Shown here in pieces: positions 1 to 11,060 of a stretch of DNA of 48,752 nucleotides. The stretch is taken from contig BRYA01000104.1 in the NCBI GenBank assembly GCA_030267965.1, forward strand, positions 13,650-62,401, in the 5' to 3' direction. A program made the position numbers and the translations under genes. Each line of letters begins with the position of its first letter. Position 1 is the first letter of the stretch. Below the pieces are notes generated by a model. It did not search any database and was not told the origin of the DNA. It saw only the letters and a program-made list of their open reading frames with translations. This DNA comes from Triparma columacea (Eukaryota > Sar > Bolidophyceae > Parmales > Triparmaceae).

Positions 1-78
1 CGACTTCTCATAACCCTTATTCAACAACTAACCGTAACCCTTCAGGTCCGCATCTTAATCCACCCCCATCTCGACCCT

Positions 79-1536
79 ATGCGCGACAAGAACGCAATCC
101 AGGAGAGCCAGATGCTCAGGCTCGTCGACGGCGGCGTAGACTTCGAGAAGTTGCGGAAGGAGAAGAAACTGCCTTTCAACAATGGACCATGGCAGAGGTT
201 TGCTCGCAGTTCGAGTGCCGTGGCTGAGCTCGAGAAAGACATCGCCGATGTAGAGCAAGAGGAGGTTGGCGACGTAACGAAGGCGGCTCACCTAGAGGAC
301 CTCAAGAAGCAGCTCAGAATTGCGAAGATCTCCAAGAGCGCGAACGAGAAGGCCGCCCAGACAACGAGCGAGAAGTTGTCCACGTCCTGTCGACAGTCCC
401 AAGTGCACAACAAGGCCAAGTGGGCGGAGGAGGAGGTCGAGGGGCTGAAGGAACAACTCAAGGACGAGGTCGATCTGACGGAGGAGGATCGAAGCAAGCT
501 CCAGGAGCTGCTCAAGATTGCCAAGGATTACGCCAAGACGACGAAGGACGCTGCCCAGACAACGAGCGAGAAGTTGTCCACGATCAACGTGCACAACACG
601 GCCAAGAGGGCGGAGGAGGAGGTCGAGGGGCTGAAGGAACAACTCAAGAACGAGGTAGATCTGACGGAGGAGGATCGAAGCAAGCTCCAGGAGCTGCTCA
701 AGATTGCCAAGGATTACGCCAAGACGACGAAGGACGCTGCCCAGACAACGAGCGAGAAGTTGTCCACGTCCGACGTGCACAACACGGCCAAGAGGGCGAA
801 GAAGGAGGTCGAGGGGCTGAAGAAGCAAGTCAAGAACGAGGTAGATCTGACGGAGGAGGGTCGAAGCAAGCTCCAGGAGCAGCTCAAGACGGCCGAGGAT
901 AAAGCCAAGACGGCGGAGGAGGCTGCCAAGACAAAGAGCGAGAAGTTGTCCACGATCAACGTGCACAACAAGGCCAAGAGTGCGGAGGAGGAGGTCGAGG
1001 GGCTGAAGGAACAACTCAAGAACGAGGTAGATCTGACGGAGGAGGATCGAAGCAAGCTCCAGGAGCTGCTCAAGACGGCCGAGGATGACGCCAAGACGGC
1101 GAAGGAGGCCGCCACGCTCGTTAGTCTCAAGAAGTCGGTGGGTGGCATGCGGAGAATTTACGACAAGGAGAAGAACAAGACGCCGGACAACATTCCCCTT
1201 GGAGAATTGAAACACAAGATTACGAAGGATTTCAGAAAAAGAGAGCTAGATAAGGCCGTGGCAACTGAGGCTACATTCGTCCAAGCGCAAGCAGACCGTG
1301 ATACCCTTGTCAGATCTCTTGCCGGTGTACTCAGTAACCTGCCTGATGCTGATGAGCATAAGCAGAACACTCTCCAGCAGCTCCTGAAGGTCAAGAGCGT
1401 TTTGAAAACGATCGCTGAATCGCTCAACGCTACAGCAAAGGAGAAGGGGAAGCTTAAATACAAAAGGAAACGTGATTTGGAGGAGCTGCTCAAGACGGCC
1501 GAGGATAAAGCCAAGAAGGCCAAGAACAGTGCATGA
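79..1536 (+). CDS. Coiled-coil protein with four 62-aa tandem repeats
   Basis: Function not recognised. The 485-residue product is highly charged and almost wholly helical in composition. Its core is four copies of a 62-residue repeat (about residues 110-355) built from a VHNxAK(R/W)AEEEVEGLKEQ start, an NEVDLTEEDRSKLQELLK middle and a KxxAAxTxSEKLST end; the DNA period is 186 bp and copies are nearly identical, which points to recent tandem expansion or gene conversion. No signal peptide or membrane segment is seen. The start at 79 is the first ATG, but the frame stays open to base 1 and a CTTCAG acceptor-like site ends at 45, so an upstream exon outside the window is possible. It ends with TGA before an AT-richer spacer. 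A structural or cytoskeletal role is only a guess. Confidence 0.75.
   Translation: MRDKNAIQESQMLRLVDGGVDFEKLRKEKKLPFNNGPWQRFARSSSAVAELEKDIADVEQEEVGDVTKAAHLEDLKKQLRIAKISKSANEKAAQTTSEKLSTSCRQSQVHNKAKWAEEEVEGLKEQLKDEVDLTEEDRSKLQELLKIAKDYAKTTKDAAQTTSEKLSTINVHNTAKRAEEEVEGLKEQLKNEVDLTEEDRSKLQELLKIAKDYAKTTKDAAQTTSEKLSTSDVHNTAKRAKKEVEGLKKQVKNEVDLTEEGRSKLQEQLKTAEDKAKTAEEAAKTKSEKLSTINVHNKAKSAEEEVEGLKEQLKNEVDLTEEDRSKLQELLKTAEDDAKTAKEAATLVSLKKSVGGMRRIYDKEKNKTPDNIPLGELKHKITKDFRKRELDKAVATEATFVQAQADRDTLVRSLAGVLSNLPDADEHKQNTLQQLLKVKSVLKTIAESLNATAKEKGKLKYKRKRDLEELLKTAEDKAKKAKNSA
230..1120 (+). repeat. 186-bp tandem coding repeat (four copies)
   Basis: In-frame tandem repeat inside the coiled-coil gene. Each unit carries the GAGGAGGTCGAGGGGCTGAA block (near 427, 613, 805 and 985), so copies are about 180-190 bp apart. 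The third copy has diverged most (KK for EE changes). Confidence 0.85.
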
Positions 1537-2189
1537 TGAGTTACGGGGGAGGGTGGAGAATTGAACTTACACAAAATATAACCTGCACAAATATTCCCAA
1601 GATAAATCCTTAGTCTTCCTCTGTTTTTTCCCGGTTAAGGAAGTCCCCTAATATGTTATCCTTGGATTCCACACCTGGTGTTGGCGATTGACCACACTGG
1701 GCGCAAGGAGCAAGGAGCAGCAACGAGATGTTTAATTCGGGGTTTCAATTTTCATTTCACCCATGCCGGACTCGCACCTGAGTGTCACCCTGAAGAAGGC
1801 AAACCGGAAGGATGGGTTGCATCCGAACCTCAAGAAGCGCATGATGAGCCTAGAAGAGAAGCCAGAAGCGAAAGAGCGAAGAGAGGGGGAAACTCTTGGG
1901 ATCTGATTTGTAGACAAACGCGAGCTGATGTTTGCTCCGGTGCCCAGCGAAGAGGACTCCGACTCTCCTCTCCCTGTTTTCAGAAAACCTGTTAAACCCC
2001 TTTGGACAGAGGAGGCGCCACTTAAACGCCGCCGTCCTCCTATCCCTCCACTCCGTCCTTCCCCTCTACCCCTCCCCCACCCCCTCCTCCCCCACCAATC
2101 CCCCCCCTCCCCCACCAACCCCCCCAAATCAACTGTCCCTCATTTCAAAGCTCGAGTCCAAGCCCAGCACCCAACCCCCCCAGACTGCG
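1537..2189. other. Spacer/5' leader, no supported gene
   Basis: About 650 bases between the first two plus-strand genes. A 47-codon ATG-initiated frame (1763-1906) stops at a TGA and the same frame continues open afterwards (from 1928), but neither part resembles a family I know. The stretch 2030-2185 is almost pure C/T and ends in a CCCCCCAG acceptor-like site at 2183, seven bases before the chosen start of the next gene, so it may be the tail of a 5' UTR intron. Confidence 0.4.
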
Positions 2190-5100
2190 ATGCTGTCGTG
2201 GCAGCATGTTGCACCGCTGCTTGCTACCGAGGTGTCGCCGTCTAGTGACTTCCCGAAGGGTCGTCGTTGTGCTATAAAGCTATTGGATACAGCATTCTTG
2301 TCCCCTTCCACCTCCCCCGATAAGGCCCCTAATCAAATCAACGTCGACTCGTGGCTGTACACGAGCAAGAAGGGAGAAATGACGAAGAAGAAGAAGGACC
2401 ACCTCACACTGACGAAGGTCTATGAGCGCTTCACACGGTTTGCCTTGGCCAACCCTGACAATGCCTCCACACACAAGTATGTTGCCGTGGTGCACCCGAG
2501 GGGCGACGGCCCTCGTCGCATCCTCGACCACAGCGCCTTGCAAGATGCCTCAGAGACCAACGAGGTTGAGGGTGCAAAGTCGCTCTCTGACTGCTCTGCT
2601 CTGCAGTGTTACTTGAGGGCAGAGAAGGGCAAGGTGAGAAACGACAGGACCCAACAGACCCAACATTGGACGCAACACTAGCCCCCGCCCCAAATCCCTT
2701 CAGCGGTTCGGTTCGCTCACCCTTCGCTCACCGCCCCCCCCTCCCCCAGGACGAACTTTACCGAGCCACCTTCTCAAACACAAAAACTCAGGTTTATGTC
2801 GTCTCCAAGTGGATGTCTGACGGGTTCGGAAACGCTGCCCCTATCCGCCATACCACAATGAACTCTGACATTACCGAGGAGCTCTCGGACTCCGTGCACA
2901 AGCTGCGTGACCACCTCACCCTCGCGGCCGCTAAGAAGCAAAAGCTCGACCCTGAATCCGTCGAGGTTCACTCCCTCACTGCTGACTTCGTCCTCGACGA
3001 CAACAGACAGCTCTGGCTCTGCTGCGTCAACGACGTCAATATGGAGATTGACTCCCTGGAGAGGTGAGATGGTTGTGTAACGATCGGCAAGCGAGCGAAA
3101 CCGGGGAATGCGAGGAATCAGACGAGGAATGCGAGGAATCAGACGAGCGCAAGGCGCCTCAACGTATACACTAGCACAATCCCTTCCGCGACTCGCTTCG
3201 CTCGTCGCCACCTCAACTTATACATTAGCATAATCCCTTCCGCGACTCGCTTCGCTCGTCGCAGCTCTGTGGACTCCGTGGCTGAGGAGAAGAAGACCCA
3301 GTCCCTCGTGTCTCCTGTCCGCCCCTCCCTCCCCTCCCTCGACAAGCCCGAAGCCAGCCAACAGCAGCCTGTTTACGACTCCGGCTCGATCTTTCAGAAG
3401 AAAGGGAGCGGATCCAACGCGGTCTATACGTGCTCGAAGGGAGAATATGAGCTCCCTGGGCTCGCGTGTTGGTCCTCGACGCACTTGGACGGGACGCACT
3501 CGATAAAGATGCAGGCGCTGATCGAGCGGTGGAACAACAACAACAAGTCCCTCTCTGGTCCTCCCAACCCCCACATGGAGAACCAGAAGGCTGAGCGCTC
3601 CAAGCAGAGGTTCTCCGTGACCTTCAAATCGGTCCTCCTCGCGCAAGAGTCGGAGGAGGTGAGAATGGACAAAAGCAACTACAACGTATAACAACCCTCG
3701 CTCATCTCTTCCTTCCCATACCTTACCCCATACCCCTTCCGCGACTCGCTTCGCTCGTCGCCCCCCCCCGCAGTTCCTCAAGGGTAACATCAAGGCTAAG
3801 TCCGGCGCGGACCTCGCCTCGAAGTGGAGGAAGGCCGACCGGTCTAACCAGTCCTCGCTTTCTGCTAAAAAGAGCTATTACGACGAGATCACGGTGGACG
3901 GGAATCTTTACAACATTTGTCTCAAGCTTGACGCCCTAAGGGCCTCGGAATTCGAGATAGGCGGCCCAGCCTCCCCCATCCCGATGCCCTCCTCGTCCCG
4001 ACCCAACTCGGAGCCCGCCAGCGACAACGGCCGCCGCTCTCGCGACCGACCTAGAAACGACAAACAAAAGAAAATGTCAAAGACTGCTCGCAATCCTTCC
4101 TCCCCACCCTCCTCGGCTGGCAACTCACGCCACCCAAGCAGGGACCAGAATCGTAGGGAGGCATTCGGGAAGGAGAATTCCGCTCTGAAGAAGCAAAAAA
4201 GCATTTACGGACAGGCTGACCCCCGTTCCACTAAGGGAAAGGACAGGACCGCAAAGGTGAGAGTAGCGGGCAAAAGCAATGCTAAGGGCGGTAGTATCAA
4301 GTGCACCCCATCTTATGTACTGAGGCAACCCTTTCTGCGCGGCTCGCTTCGCTCACCGCACCCTTTCTGCGCGGCTCGCTTCGCTCGCCGCCCCCCCGCA
4401 GTCGAAAAAGTCCCGTGACATGAACCAGCCCATCGACGCTGAGGAGTTTGCGAAATTTGCCGCCACCAAGTCGGACTCTTCCCCCACCCGCCGAGGTCGC
4501 GGCTACGACGACTCTGATGAAATAGAGGTTAGGAGGAGCGAGAATGATTCCATTGTCGCTGATAGAATCAACCAGCAATTGAACAAGAAAAAGGTTGACC
4601 GGAGGCTCTACGAGCAGAAAATGTTCAGCGATACCAAACCGGACGTCCAACTCGCTGATGAGTTGGAAGAGTACGGCCTCGAGAGATCACTGGAAGCAGA
4701 GGAGATTTTGAGGTTGCAATCGCAAGCTAGTATGTCCAAGACCGAGCGGGACTTTCTCAACCGAAGAGGCATGCCGGAAGAGATTGCCGGCCCGCCAACG
4801 CAACCGCAATTTCCTAAGCCCGTCATGCACCACTCGCTTGATAACTTCCCAAAGGCAATGCGCCCCAGGCCCGGGGATGACAATTCTGGCTCTTCAGAGG
4901 TGGTCAACGCAATGAGAGATAGAATCTCCCAAATGGAAAGTGAGATGAAAACGCTTAAGAGTAAGGCCAAGGGCGCAGAGGAGGCCGCCCTTGCCTCTTC
5001 AGCCAGGGCAAAGGACGCCAACAGGAAGTTGGCCATGGCTCAAACAAAGTTCACCAACGCGCTGCAGGAAAAGGTGAGGTTGACGTGGGGGGGTAGGCGA

Positions 5101-8100
5101 GAAATCAAGAAAACATTCTCATTCTAACGAACGAACAAACGAACGTCGCAGGATGACGAGCATTCGCGCGCCCTTCTTGAGTTGGGCAGCGAGCTCAACA
5201 ACTCCAGGGCAGAGAGTGCTGATTTGAGAAGCCAGCTGGCAAAGACCGCGGGTCTTTCCAAGTTCGACAATATCAACTCGTCTTACCAGCAGGAGCTCCT
5301 TCAGAAGGTCGAATCGCTTCACGCCGAGATGAACAACAATCAGAGAAAGTGGAACGGAGAGAGGAGGCAGTTAATGAGCACTCAGGCCTCTGCGAACCAG
5401 CAACTTTCAGCCAACCATCGCGTCGAACTTGCAGAAGCGAGGGACATGCAGGCGAAGCTTGAGGACAAGGTTAGCGATATGAATGAAATCGTTAGGGGCG
5501 TAGAGAAGGAGAAGTCCCTCCTCGAGCAGAGGCTCGCAGATGCGGAGAGGAAGAAGATTCAGTCTATCGGGGAGGCTGAGAGGCTCCGGGGTGACGTCAA
5601 GACTCTGCAGCAGTCCCTTCAGGCGACCCAGTCCCTCGACATGGCCCAGGGAGAAATGTACAGGTACGGGGAGTCGACCATCGCTGCTCTCCAGGCCACG
5701 TCTGATGCCCGCATCCGTACCCTCAACAACAAGGTCGAGTACCTCAAGGCTCAGCTTGCATCCGAGGCGTCCCTGAAGGACGAGTATGCCAAGACCATCA
5801 CCGACCTGCGAAAGGAGAGGGATGATACCGCTGTTGCCAACCGTAACAGACTGAAGGAGCTTGAGTCCCTCAAGGACAAGGAAGTTGCAGAAATTCAGGA
5901 TCAGATGCGCCAGAACATGGACGGGCCCATCAACGAGGTTTCCCACCTTCAGTCCAAGGTGGCCGCACTTCAGGCCCAGCTTGGTGACGCGATGCAGGAC
6001 ATCGCCCAGGCGAGGAAGAAGGAGGAGGCCGCCCGCGGAGAGACAAGTAAGGAGCGCTCCAGGATTAGCAGCGTCCAACACGAGCTCAACATGGCTACCA
6101 ACGAGCTGGAGAGTGCCAGGGAAGAGGTTGCCATTCTCAAGGAGAATAGCAGTAACGCGGCTGCCAACGAGGCCATGCTGAGGAGGCTCGACAATGAGAG
6201 GCAGTACCTCAAGAATCAGCTCACCTCCGAGGTCACGTGCAAGAACGAGCTCCAGGAGACCCTGGAGCGCACCACGAGGCAGCTCGGGGAGATGAAGGCC
6301 GCCTGGAAGAGCGAGAGCGAAGGCCTCGCCACCAAGATCAGGCAGGAGGCTGATCGTCGTGACGCCATCGAGACCGAGATCCGAACCAAGAACCAGTCTC
6401 TTGAGGCTGACAATAGAACACAGAACGAGCACCTCGCAGAAATAAAGGAGGCATACGTCAAGACTCGCGATCAGCTCCGCCTGGATCAGGCCGCAGTTGA
6501 GAACATGAGGGTCACGTCGCAACGCCTCGCTGAGGAGCTCAAGGGCGCCCAAGACGAGTTGGTTGCCTCCCGCCAGGCCTCTGAGGAAACGAGCAAGAGG
6601 CACAGCGCGAACATGCAGACCATTACGTCCACAGTTGCCCAAGCCGAGGCCGCGAGGAAGATGGAGACGGAGAGGCTCCAGATGGAAGTCCGCAATTCTC
6701 TGCAGAAGACCTCTGAGGCCCAGAGGGACATGGTGAAGCTCCGAGAGCAGATGGGACTCCAGCAGACCGCGGCGCTCAAGACGAGGGCAGCTCAAACTGT
6801 CGGGACCGCCATGATGAAGTGGATGAACCAGCAGATGGCCCAGGCCTTCTCTGCTTGGACTGCTCACCTCATGATGCACAAGGCTAGGGACGTTGCCTCA
6901 CAGCAGATCCAGCAGGCCGTGGCCGTCACTGAGGAGAAGATGAAGGAGGAGAGGGAGATGGCGTGCAGGATGGTCATGGGTAAGATGGCCAAGGAGAAGG
7001 AGGAGGCCATCAAGAGGATGGAGGCGGGAGCCGCCGAGGACAGGCAGAAGCTCGTCCAGGCCGCCCAGGAGGACATCAACCGCGCGGTCGAGAACGAGAG
7101 GAAGAGGAGTGCTCTCCTCATCAAGGAGCAGAAGGTGATTTGGGACAAGCAGTACGATGAGACCCTGGCCAGGCACAAGGCGGCCGTAGCGGACATGGCG
7201 GCGGCGCACGAGGACCACACGCAGAGCATCAAGAAGGGCATCAACAAGGACATAGAGAGGGCGGTGTTCGAGGCCGAGAGGAGCTTCCTCGGAAGGCAGA
7301 ACGAGCTCCTAAAGGAGAACGACGAAAGGTGGAAACACATGCTCTCGGAGAACCAAAAGAGGCTGGAGGAGGACTTCTCGCAGGCCAAGAAGCTCCGGGA
7401 GGATGAGTTCGATAAGATGCTGGAGGAGCAGGGCGCTAGGTACGAGGAGGAGAAGTCACTGCTCGAGAAGGCTCACGAGCTGGACATCGCGGAGAAGGTT
7501 AGGGAGGAGGAGAAGAGGATGCAGTCCGAGCTGGTCAAGGCCGTGGCTGACGAGAGCTACAAGCAGCAGCAGGTCTTCAACAAGGAGATGCAGAGGATGA
7601 GGGAGGACGTGGAGGACGCAAGGCTCCAGGGGGAGAAGAACCTTAAGGCCGCCAAGAAGTCGTGGGACGAGGGCCTGGAGAAGATGAAGGAGGAGTGGGA
7701 GGGCGATATCGAGGCCCAGTACGCGGAGAAGCTCCGGGAGGTCGGTGACGCTGAGAAGGACAGGAGGCAGAAGGCCGTTCGTCTTGAGGCCGGTAAGTGG
7801 CAGAAGGCCCTCAGGGAGACAGAGGACAGGATCGAGGCGGAGAGGCACGCGAGCTTCAAGAAGGGCGTGGCGGAGAGGGACGCGGCGGCGCAGAAGGAGA
7901 TCGGGGACCTGAAGAACGCCGCGAACTTGGCGCTGGAGAAGGTCAAGGTCAGCGCAAAGGAGAGCCTGAAGCAGGCGCTGGGGGAGTCGGCGAACCAGCT
8001 GAAGCTGGCGAGGGAGCACGCGGCGAGGGAGAAGGAGGAGGCCATAGCCAAGGGGCTCCGGGAGGCCAACGAGGACAAGATGAAGGCCGTGGAGGAGGCC

Positions 8101-9390
8101 ATCGGGGTGTTCAGCAAGAACGCTGAGAAGAAGAAGGCAGAGGCGGTGGAGGCGGCGGTTGCGAGGGAGACGATGGCAACGAGGAGGGTCCAGGCGGAGC
8201 TGGAGAGCGTGACGGCGAGCTGGAGGAGGGACCAGAGCGAGAACGTGGAGCTGAAGCAGCAGATCGACCACCTTAAGGTTTCGGGGAAGAGCGAGATGAA
8301 GAACCACCTTATGGCGGCCGAGGAGGCTGCGGCGAAGATGAGGGAGGAGTTCGAGCTCCGGCTGGCTGAGAGCCTGAAACGGCAGAAGACTCAACTGGAC
8401 GAAATCAAGGCCAGGGAGACTGCCGAGCAGGAGGGCAAGTTCCAGGAGGAGAAGGACAACGCCGTCAGGGAGACCCAGAAGAACGCCGAGAAGGAGATGG
8501 AGGCCGCTTTGGGCGCCCTGGAGGCCGAGAGCGAGAAGCTCATCAGCAGCCTGGAGCAAGCCATGGCCGGGCTCAGGAGGAGCAAGCAGGAGACCGAGGA
8601 CGAGCTCGCTGAGACAAAGAGCATGCTCGAGGAGAACGAGGACACGATATACGACCTGCAGCAGGAGGGGAAGATGAAGCAGAAGGAGGCTAGCTTCGCC
8701 GCCCTCCGGCTGACTACCGGGGCCATCAGGCAGCGGATCAACTACCTCAAGCTGCTGGAGGACAAGGACAAGGACCTGGCGAACGAGAAGGTGTTCATGC
8801 AGCGGGAGCACGAGAGGTCGGACGGTAAGCGCGTCCAGGAGATCCAGGTCCTCGAGGGCATCCTCGACGCCTGCAAGCAGCAGCGCGAGCTCATGCACGA
8901 GACCCTCGTGAACCACAAGCGGGAGACGCTGGTGGAGCACAAGGTCCAGAGCGGGGTCATCAGCAGGGAGCTGGAGCAGATCGCCATGGAGAGGGACGCG
9001 GTGGAGGGGCAGAGGGAGGCGCTGACGGGGCAGCTAAAGACGATGGAGGACAACCTGAAGGACCTGGAGGACCAGATCAACGTGCACAGCAAGACGAGCA
9101 CGATCCAGGGGGGGAGGGTCAACGTTTCACACGCCAGGAAGAAGAGGAGGCTGGACGAGGAGTTCGAGCAGCTGCTGGACAACATCGAGAACAAGAGGGA
9201 GGAGCTGGCGGGGGTGGACTCCAAGCTGAAGGAGCTCATGGAGAGCAAGGAGGACGCGGAGGATAGGATGAAGGGGCTAGAGAGGATGCTTGTGGAGGTG
9301 CTGGTGGAACAGCAGAAGAAATTACTGAGCATACTCAGCCAGCAACCGGAGGAGGTGGCAAGGCAAATTAGGGAAGGGGGGAGGAACTAG
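2190..9390 (+). CDS. 2181-aa coiled-coil protein, six exons
   Basis: Exons 2190-2633, 2750-3063, 3265-3658, 3774-4256, 4402-5073 and 5152-9390; every junction keeps frame and the sum is 6546 nt. The first 300 residues are a globular module (DHLTLTKVYERFTRFALANP, then DELYRATFSNTKTQVYVVSKW) followed by a region with VDGNLYNICLKLDALR. Residues 350-600 are low complexity and charged. From about residue 620 to the end the protein is one long coiled coil rich in E, K, R, Q and A, interrupted near residue 1310 by AAQTVGTAMMKWMNQQMAQAFSAWTAHLM, which resembles a tryptophan-containing SFI1/IQ-like helix. No membrane segment or signal peptide. Golgin, centrosomal or flagellar-root scaffolds have this shape, but I cannot name it. 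The last exon is G/A-biased at third positions compared with the first exons. Start chosen as the first ATG after the pyrimidine tract. Confidence 0.85.
2634..2749 (+). repeat. Introner-like intron 1 of coiled-coil gene
   Basis: GTGAGAAACG donor and CCCCCAG acceptor. Contains a degenerate copy of the shared motif (TTCGGTTCGCTCACC and CTTCGCTCACCGC, 2707-2733) just before the C-rich acceptor tract. Confidence 0.65.
3064..3264 (+). repeat. Introner-like intron 2, internally duplicated
   Basis: Donor GTGAGATGG, acceptor GTCGCAG. It carries two perfect copies of GCGACTCGCTTCGCTCGTCGC-type sequence (3188-3208 and 3242-3262), each preceded by the same ATA-rich run (CAAC.TATACA.TAGCA.AATCCCTTCC), so the 3' part has been tandemly duplicated with a 54-bp period. 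The second copy abuts the acceptor. Confidence 0.8.
3659..3773 (+). repeat. Introner-like intron 3
   Basis: Starts GTGAGAATGGAC and carries the GCGACTCGCTTCGCTCGTCG motif at 3741-3761, followed by a C tract and GCAG. This is the most complete single copy in the window. Confidence 0.8.
4257..4401 (+). repeat. Introner-like intron 4, duplicated 3' motif
   Basis: Starts GTGAGAGTAGCGG. The motif occurs twice (4337-4359 and 4369-4391), each preceded by ACCCTTTCTGC, a 32-bp tandem duplication ending in a C tract and GCAG. Confidence 0.8.
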
Positions 9391-9529
9391 GGAGAGGCCC
9401 GGGGGGGGAGGGGGGGCGGACGGGGGGAGTGTGTTTTACTAGCATTTTTTGATGTAGCATTTAGAAACTTTTCCTGTTTTGTTTTGTTTTTCAAAGAATC
9501 TTCTCCAGTGTTATTTTTGTCAACTCCCT
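9391..9529. other. Convergent 3' intergenic region
   Basis: G-rich run then T-rich sequence between two convergent genes; probably holds both polyadenylation regions. No gene seen. Confidence 0.4.
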
Positions 9530-10342
9530 TCATTCCTCCTTATCCCTCTCGAACAGCATGAGGCAGTAGTCGGTCCTGCTCTCGTCGTTGCTTACCAGTG
9601 CCTCCACCACCTCTTCCCATTTCCTTGCATTCTTCACGTTGAACAACGAGCACTGCCACCCGATGGCCCCCCCGAAGCTCCCCACGGTAGTGATGATCCC
9701 GTCGCCCCGAGGTAACCCCATGGTGAACTGGGAGCAGTAACGGAGGACGTCACCCTCACGAATTCCGGTAGAGGGGGAAGACTTGGTTATGGTGGCGAGG
9801 CCAGATACGGGGGCAAGGTCGAGGGAGAAGGGGACGGGGGCCCGGACCTGGACTATCTCCTTCCCTGCGGGTACCTCCAACTTAAGCTGGGCTGTTAGGC
9901 CCTTTTCTGTGGGGGGTATCGATACGAACTTTTTAAGAGGAGGTGACGGATATCGAGTGGGATTGGGTGTTAGGTAGGTGACTCTTTGATAGGAAGGTAC
10001 AGTGTTTGTTATGGGTTGTGTTTGTTCCTCAGTATGGTCGTTTGGCAGCCATTTCACGGTTGCTGGCGTTAAATCATTGCGCGTGTCTCCGAAATGCACG
10101 TCGCATATCATAGACACACATGAGGTATTGGGATATCTACATCAGCGGAACAACAACGCTGAGGTTGCGAAGTAAAAAGACTTCAAAAAGAGTTCATTAC
10201 GTACCATTTCTTCCATGCTGTTTAGTTTCATGTTTGATTTGATTCTAGTTTGATGGTAAATTGGTTTAATAATGAATGCTGAAGTAAAATTGATGGTAAT
10301 TACGAGTAAAAGGACGAGTGCCTTGCTGTGTCGATGAATCAT
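9530..10342 (-). CDS. Plastid-targeted protein of unknown function
   Basis: Two exons: 10342-10201 and 9981-9530, 197 residues. The N-terminus (RHSKALVLLLVITINFTSAFIIKP) is a hydrophobic signal peptide followed by a Ser-Ala-Phe cleavage site, the bipartite plastid-import signature of stramenopile algae. The mature part has short beta-strand-like segments (KGLTAQLKLEVPAGKEIVQV, GLPRGDGIITTVGSFGGAIGW) and ends LFERDKEE; I do not recognise the family. The intron uses GTAATG and AAAGAG, chosen because this pair restores frame and avoids the in-frame stops; the alternative donor GTACGT four bases upstream does not fit. The intron holds a box C/D-like RNA element, and the sequence around the exon 2 start is homologous to the linker of the upstream tandem array. 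Confidence 0.6.
10019..10153 (-). ncRNA. Intronic box C/D-like RNA, copy 0
   Basis: Lies in the intron of the plastid-protein gene. Terminal stem of 7 bp (TTGTTCC with GGAACAA), then GC-TGATGTA (box C) and CTGA (box D) next to the stem. The putative D' guide reads CCTCATGTGTGTCT before ATGA. The shared hairpin and the second variable loop (GCCAG...TGGC) are present. Confidence 0.55.
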
Positions 10343-10734
10343 AGTGGCTATTTAGGGCTATTTAGTGACTATAATGTGTGTAAGTGTAATGCAGTTGTAT
10401 TGAAATGTGTTTTAAATTGTGTTAAATTGTCGTAAATTGTCGTAGTGGACAGAATTTAAGTTATTTCTAATTTGGTTTGTGAAAGTCAGAAGAAGATTCT
10501 CGGAAATGGAGTACAACAACAGTATTGTGGGTTATTTACATCAGCGGAACATACAACATTCAACGTCTCAAACAACTTTGTGAACCTCTCCTTCTTCCCT
10601 TCCTTACCTGCATCGTCGAATGTGTGTGTGTGTGTAAAGGAGAGGGGGGATAGCGAATTCGAATGCGATTGTGTGTTAATGACTCTTACACAAGAAGGTA
10701 CAGTGTGAAGTAATAACAGCTTCTTGTTGTCATG

Positions 10735-10871
10735 TGTTTGTTCCTCAGTATGGTCGTTTGGCAGCCATTTCCTGGTTGCTGGCGTTTTATCATTGCACGT
10801 GTCTCCGAAATGCACGTTGCATATCAAAATTCGCAAGGGTATGTGGGTTATCTACATCAGCGGAACAAACA
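10735..10871 (-). ncRNA. Box C/D-like RNA, copy 1
   Basis: Minus-strand order: stem TGTTTGTTCC, three-base bulge GCT, box C core GATG, variable guide CATACCCTTGCGAATT, D' TTGA, conserved stem-loop GCGACGTG-type (here GCAACGTG), C' TGATAAAAC-type, hairpin with variable loop, constant segment CCAAACGACCATA, box D CTGA, stem GGAACAAACA. Confidence 0.6.
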
Positions 10872-11060
10872 ACATTCAACGTCTCAAACAACTTTGCAAT
10901 ACCTCTCCTTCTTTCCTTCCTTACCTGCATTGTCGAATGTGTGTGTGTGTGTGGGAGGAAAGGGGGGATAGCGGATATTGAGTGTGATTGAACATGGGTG
11001 TTAGGTGACTCTTACGCAGGAAGGTACAGTGTGAATTACTGACAGCTTGTTGTTGTCATG

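Noticed and set aside
292..1215. 307-codon antisense ORF opposite the first coiled-coil gene
   Set aside because: A leucine/arginine-rich shadow of the Glu/Lys repeat; same periodicity, no own start or splice signals.
1763..1906. 47-codon ORF with open frame beyond its TGA (possible selenocysteine)
   Set aside because: No conserved context, no visible SECIS-like element downstream, and the later frame is C/T-rich low complexity.
7456..8940. 494-codon antisense ORF opposite the large coiled-coil exon
   Set aside because: Shadow of GAG/AAG-rich coding DNA, giving Leu/Pro/His-rich low-complexity sequence.
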